A stretch of 9,583 nt of DNA from contig CATJUX010000103.1 of NCBI GenBank assembly GCA_949743895.1, forward strand, positions 1-9,583, in the 5' to 3' direction. This document shows, piece after piece, positions 7,604-9,583 of the stretch (the stretch's first letter is position 1; each line of letters opens with the position of its first letter). This stretch comes from JANFXS01 sp022791155 (GTDB lineage: Bacteria; Bacillota; Clostridia; Lachnospirales; Anaerotignaceae). The notes below the pieces were generated by a model that was not told the DNA's origin, ran no database searches, and saw nothing but the letters and a program-made list of their open reading frames with translations. A program made the translations under genes and the position numbers.

Positions 7604-7612
7604 ATTATAGCA
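7604..7612 (-). promoter_or_regulatory. Extended -10 promoter of the integrase relic
   Basis: The - strand reads TGCTATAAT, a perfect TGN-TATAAT extended -10. No good -35 is present at 17 bp, which extended -10 promoters tolerate. It lies about 45 nt upstream of the integrase start region and points into it. Confidence 0.55.
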
Positions 7613-7630
7613 TATTCGAAGCTCATCTGC

Positions 7631-7675
7631 ACGGCCTTTTTTCCTAAAAGGCATTGAAAGAATAGGCCGTTTTTT
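7631..7675 (+). terminator. Intrinsic terminator, + direction
   Basis: ACGGCCT (7631-7637) pairs with AGGCCGT (7664-7670) and is followed by a T-run (7670-7675). The loop contains a smaller nested pairing, CCTTTT with AAAAGG. No + strand gene ends just upstream, so it may insulate the integrase promoter or be left over from a lost gene. Confidence 0.55.
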
Positions 7676-7711
7676 CGGTCTGCTACAACGCCAATTGGTG
7701 ACGTAAGTGGC

Positions 7712-7878
7712 ATGAAAATTGTGCTTACTGATATGTCAAATGAAGCCGTTGAATATGTGCAAGGCGTACTATTATCTTTGAGAGCGAAAACCCAAAAGCT
7801 TTTGAGAATATATGTGAGCTTTGCCCGATGGTAAAAATGCCGCGAACCTTTGAAAAGTCAAGACTCAGCGACATTTAA
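7712..7878 (+). pseudogene. Unrecognised small ORF, right copy, with one frameshift
   Basis: From ATG 7712 the frame reads MKIVLTDMSNEAVEYVQGV. Near 7769-7776 a single-base loss moves the homologous reading to another frame, FESENPKAFENICEL, then KMPRTFEKSRLSDI and TAA at 7876-7878. Comparison with the left copy places the shift. Reassembled, the protein would be about 54 residues. Uncorrected, the ATG frame ends at TAA 7832. It reads away from the integrase, divergent from it. No family is recognised. A small regulatory or accessory protein of the parent element is only a guess. Confidence 0.4.
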
Positions 7879-7916
7879 GAACTTATAAAGAGACAGTCAG
7901 AAATCCTGTTGATTTT
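7770..7916 (-). repeat. Right arm of the long inverted repeat
   Basis: This is the inverted partner of 7002-7148. Reading on the + strand, it carries the same ORF tail, ending in TAA at 7876-7878, and the same outer tail. Beyond the inner edge, weaker similarity resumes around the ATG starts of the two small ORFs (GTAAG, then GCATGA in both). This indicates that the whole small gene was duplicated and that the left copy later lost about 33 nt. Confidence 0.85.
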
Positions 7917-7918
7917 TA

Positions 7919-8092
7919 TTGAATAGTTTAAATCTTTGAATGATCCACACTGCACCAATTCACACGAATTTCCAAATTCAGTAGAAATTTTTTCAAATGA
8001 CATATGTTTATAAAAATAAAGCTGACATATTTTTTTAACATCTATTTCTTTAGCTTTATTCTCACAATAAGTTTTACCATAATAAAATATGA
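7919..8092 (-). pseudogene. Frameshifted tail of the multi-HTH gene: end of repeat 3 and repeat 4
   Basis: Directly after the GGG at 8093-8095, another frame continues the homology. VGKV-IFYYG aligns to VGVVVSKYG of repeat 2, and IDVKKICQLYFYKHMSFEKISTEFGNS forms a fourth copy of the repeat. Removing one G restores a single reading frame. The sequence then runs through LNYS into the inverted repeat boundary at about 7917 and stops at TAA inside the arm (7875-7877). So the protein once had at least four repeats, and its native end was probably lost when the element arrived. Confidence 0.6.
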
Positions 8093-8550
8093 CCCTTGCC
8101 TACGGCCTTTTTTAGTATAAAAAGTATTTCTGAAATTTCCTTTGCACTTTTGCCTTCTCCAAAGTGTAAATAGAAAATCTCATCATGGTTATACTTTGTT
8201 TTATTTGATTTACTTCGCCTTGGATTATTTTTATCTGATAGTCCATATTTTGATACTACAACACCAACACTCCTACGTGGCATGTTTAGTATTTCCGCAA
8301 TTTCCTTTTGCGTTTTTCCCTCATCTTTATACAATCGGCATATTTCTTCATAGTCATACTTCCTTGGCTTATTTCCATTCTTATTGTTCTTATCTGTCAG
8401 ACCAACTCGATAAACTATTCTGCTAACGGCAATTCTTGAAATATTTAATATTTCTGAAATCTCTTTCGGAGTCTTCTTCTCATCTTTATATAAATAACAA
8501 ATTTTTTCATAATCGCATCTCATCTTTTTAGAATTTATAATATTGCTCAC
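8074..8550 (-). CDS. Protein of tandem helix-turn-helix repeats (frameshifted at its 3' end)
   Basis: The 158-residue frame contains two full and one partial copy of a unit of about 50 residues. Each has the form YDYEEICRLYKDEGKT-QKEIAEILN-MPRRSVGVVVSKYGL followed by a polar linker (DKNN plus a Lys/Arg-rich run). Each unit looks like a homeodomain-like HTH of the resolvase or sigma region-4 type, so DNA binding is likely. Repeats start near residues 12, 66 and 121. Repeat 3 goes out of frame at the GGG of 8093-8095 and ends in unrelated HILLW. The start is taken as GTG 8550, with GGAG at 8559-8562 eight nt upstream. The ATG at 8523 lacks a comparable site. The start overlaps the end of the sigma-like gene by 23 nt, implying translational coupling. 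I cannot name a specific family. Confidence 0.65.
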   Translation of the reverse strand: MSNIINSKKMRCDYEKICYLYKDEKKTPKEISEILNISRIAVSRIVYRVGLTDKNNKNGNKPRKYDYEEICRLYKDEGKTQKEIAEILNMPRRSVGVVVSKYGLSDKNNPRRSKSNKTKYNHDEIFYLHFGEGKSAKEISEILFILKKAVGKGHILLW

Positions 8551-8893
8551 AATACTGGCTCCAATTCGTTCTAATAGAATTAATCAAATTATTTGGTTTT
8601 AAAAGAGATATTTTCAATTCAGAAGAAATTTCAAACTTGTTTCTATGTAATAAAAGCATTTTTAAAACAAATAACTCTTCCAAATTAAGTGTCTTTTCAA
8701 AATCTTTTACTACAAGTATATCATCTGGTTTACATGGCCTATAAAATTGTATGGAATTGTCATCGGCATTTAGTTTTTCCAAAAAAACTACATCGTCATC
8801 ATATATTTCCCTGTATAAGCTGTAATCAACAGCGCCGCTTCCCCGTTTAATAGAATATAGATATCTCCAATACTCAAATACTTTTCCGTTCAT
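8528..8893 (-). CDS. Sigma-70-like factor, C-terminal fragment (frameshifted)
   Basis: The frame runs upstream of its first ATG (8893) into the poly-T run at 8943-8949, through KKEEIPFSSIAFKRMNGKVFEYW. This resembles the region 2 stretch of sigma-70-like factors (pattern F-S-x-A-x-x-x-M-x-x-x-V-x-x-Y-W). The C-terminal part (LNLEELFVLKMLLLHRNKFE onward) has the size and position of a region 4 HTH, but that motif is weak. The missing N-terminal part of region 2 is in the neighbouring frame (8940-9137). Only a poor ribosome binding site (AAGAGA) precedes ATG 8893, so this is better read as the second half of one broken gene of about 200 codons. It overlaps the start of the multi-HTH gene. Confidence 0.5.
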   Translation of the reverse strand: MNGKVFEYWRYLYSIKRGSGAVDYSLYREIYDDDVVFLEKLNADDNSIQFYRPCKPDDILVVKDFEKTLNLEELFVLKMLLLHRNKFEISSELKISLLKPNNLINSIRTNWSQYCEQYYKF

Positions 8894-8939
8894 TCTCTTA
8901 AATGCTATAGAAGAAAAAGGTATTTCTTCTTTCTTTTTT

Positions 8940-9137
8940 CTAAAAAAATATTAAAACAGCATCAACATATCCTATAGCAGCCAAATCAAAATACTCTCTT
9001 ACATCAAGAGCCTTTCTTTGTAAAAAGGCATATAATAATCCAATATGTTCCGTTGCAAAGTCCCGTTCCTTGTCATTAAGCCTTTCTCCTTTTACAACTT
9101 CATACTCTCCAGCCTTAATTTTTTTCAAGTAAATCAC
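8940..9137 (-). CDS. Sigma-70-like factor, N-terminal fragment (frameshifted)
   Basis: A 65-residue frame from GTG 9137 to TAG 8940. Residues 24-61 (RDFATEHIGLLYAFLQRKALDVREYFDLAAIGYVDAV) match the region 2.1-2.2 pattern of small sigma-like factors carried by Clostridia and their mobile elements. The frame ends in a run of seven T. Taking one T away joins it to the C-terminal fragment as IFFRKKKEEIPFSS. The start is uncertain, because the only upstream purine-rich site (GAGATAGG) is weak. It is transcribed away from the XRE repressor gene, a layout common in phage and ICE control regions. The sigma assignment rests on pattern resemblance only. Confidence 0.5.
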   Translation of the reverse strand: MIYLKKIKAGEYEVVKGERLNDKERDFATEHIGLLYAFLQRKALDVREYFDLAAIGYVDAVLIFF

Positions 9138-9323
9138 GCCTATCTCAGAATAATCTTGAAACTATACCAGGCCCAAAACTATCCTTAATGACGCAATTAA
9201 TAAGAATATCATTTATTCTATAAAATTTTAGATAAACAACATTTCTAACCTCATATGCTAAAACTTGTCTGTAGCTATCTTACAAATATAGTATAATAAA
9301 TCATATCTAAGGAGGCTATTATC
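9138..9323. other. Divergent intergenic region between sigma-like gene and XRE gene
   Basis: This holds the promoter and ribosome binding site of the XRE gene. On the - strand it also holds a 44-codon open frame (9145-9279) bounded by stops, with no ATG, GTG or TTG start. That frame reads like protein (RQVLAYEVRNVVYLKFYR) and may be the remnant of another gene. I do not recognise it. Confidence 0.4.
9292..9297 (+). promoter_or_regulatory. -10 box of the XRE gene
   Basis: A perfect TATAAT lies 12 nt before the AAGGAGG. No good -35 is seen at 16-18 bp. TTGTCT (9265-9270) is 21 bp away, which is too far. TTGT (9265) and ACAA (9282) form a loose dyad just upstream that could be part of an operator. 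Confidence 0.45.
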
Positions 9324-9583
9324 ATGAGTTTTGCAGCACGTTTAAAACAAGCAAGAAAATCACGTGGATATACTCAAGAAGAATTATCAAATATTACTTG
9401 TATTCCATGTAATATTATTTCAAATATAGAATCCGAAAAAATTAAACCACAAGAAACTATTATTAAAATCATATGTAAAATACTACAAATTAACGAACAT
9501 TGGTTGATAACTGGTTATGGAAATATGGACACTATTCCAAATTCAGAAGATAATTCTTATTTACTTTCTGTATTACATAATTA
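9324..9583 (+). CDS. XRE/Cro-family HTH repressor (3' end outside window)
   Basis: The first 86 residues of a phage- or ICE-type repressor. RLKQARKSRGYTQEEL is followed by a second helix and recognition helix around ITCIPCNIISNIESEK, then the family-typical ILQINEHWLITGYGNM, which ends the HTH_3 domain. The start ATG has AAGGAGG (9309-9315) at 8 nt and a TATAAT 26 nt further up. The frame is open to the right edge. Any C-terminal dimerisation or peptidase-cleavage domain would lie beyond the window. The divergent sigma-like gene is its likely target, as in prophage and ICE switches, but this is inferred from layout. It shows no damage so far, unlike its left neighbours. Confidence 0.85.
   Translation, partial: MSFAARLKQARKSRGYTQEELSNITCIPCNIISNIESEKIKPQETIIKIICKILQINEHWLITGYGNMDTIPNSEDNSYLLSVLHN

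Larger units (their letters stand above)
7002..7916. mobile_element. Decayed 915-bp inverted-repeat (fold-back-like) element with integrase relic
   Basis: Two inverted arms (7002-7148 and 7770-7916) bound this segment. The interior holds a broken tyrosine-integrase gene with its promoter and leader. Both arms carry the same outward-reading small ORF. The left boundary is next to TA (7001-7002) and the right boundary next to TA (7917-7918), but no longer target duplication is visible. It sits between the LysR gene and the multi-HTH gene, whose fourth repeat stops at the right boundary. The best reading is a remnant of an integrative element that has collapsed and rearranged. A bona fide non-autonomous transposon is possible. 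The integrase is not functional. Confidence 0.6.

Noticed and set aside
7438..7713. Open frames on both strands around the integrase leader (7438-7647 + and 7504-7713 -)
   Set aside because: They cross the promoter, hairpin and terminator of the integrase relic. The homologous reading of the relic is in another frame.
7002..7916. Phase-variable invertible promoter or DNA switch
   Set aside because: The long inverted arms could allow inversion, but no intact recombinase is nearby, the arms are only about 89% identical, and the enclosed promoter drives only a dead gene.
8142..8426. 94-codon + strand frame opposite the multi-HTH gene
   Set aside because: It is a shadow frame. Its apparent internal repetition (YLI/HSH-like pieces) simply reflects the repeated HTH codons on the other strand.
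8074..8550. CRISPR-like or direct-repeat DNA array
   Set aside because: The repetition is at the level of coding HTH units of about 160 nt with diverged sequence. There are no short identical repeats with unique spacers.

Overview
The window looks like a chromosomal segment of a low-GC Gram-positive anaerobe of the Clostridia type. This rests on strong AGGAGG-like ribosome binding sites, AT-rich spacers, Clostridia-style glycosyltransferase and flippase sequences, and a decayed integrase resembling those of Tn916/Tn1549-family conjugative elements. No RNA gene or CRISPR array was seen, and the species cannot be named from the sequence.

Bases 1-4163 hold the end of a surface-polysaccharide (capsule/EPS) operon on the + strand. 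It contains the C-terminal part of a GT4 glycosyltransferase, two tandem paralogous GT2 glycosyltransferases, and a Wzx-like flippase. The genes are 10, 2 and 9 nt apart, so they are surely co-transcribed. The transferases would build a lipid-linked repeat unit and the flippase would export it. A 465-nt gap follows, with a long hairpin and, at its end, a promoter-like region carrying a dyad.

Bases 4629-6954 hold an intact PLP-dependent threonine/serine dehydratase (+), with no ACT domain, facing an intact LysR-type regulator (-). They share a bidirectional terminator. The pair may be a small amino-acid-responsive unit, but that is inference.

Bases 7002-7916 are an inverted-repeat-bounded, fold-back-like element. 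Its arms are about 147 nt and about 89% identical by hand alignment. Each arm carries the tail of the same unrecognised small ORF, reading outward. Between them lies a broken tyrosine integrase with its extended -10 promoter and leader hairpin.

Bases 7919-9137 (-) hold two decayed regulatory genes. One is a protein built of four tandem helix-turn-helix repeats, frameshifted in repeat 3 and ending at the inverted-repeat element. The other is a sigma-70-like factor split at a run of seven T. Divergent from them, an XRE-family repressor (+) starts at 9324 and runs off the right edge. This right-hand third reads as the eroded control region of an integrative element. The genes to its left are intact, which argues against general sequencing error. 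I did not find a convincing new defence or metabolic system. The most unusual objects are the multi-HTH protein and the fold-back element with its twin small ORFs.
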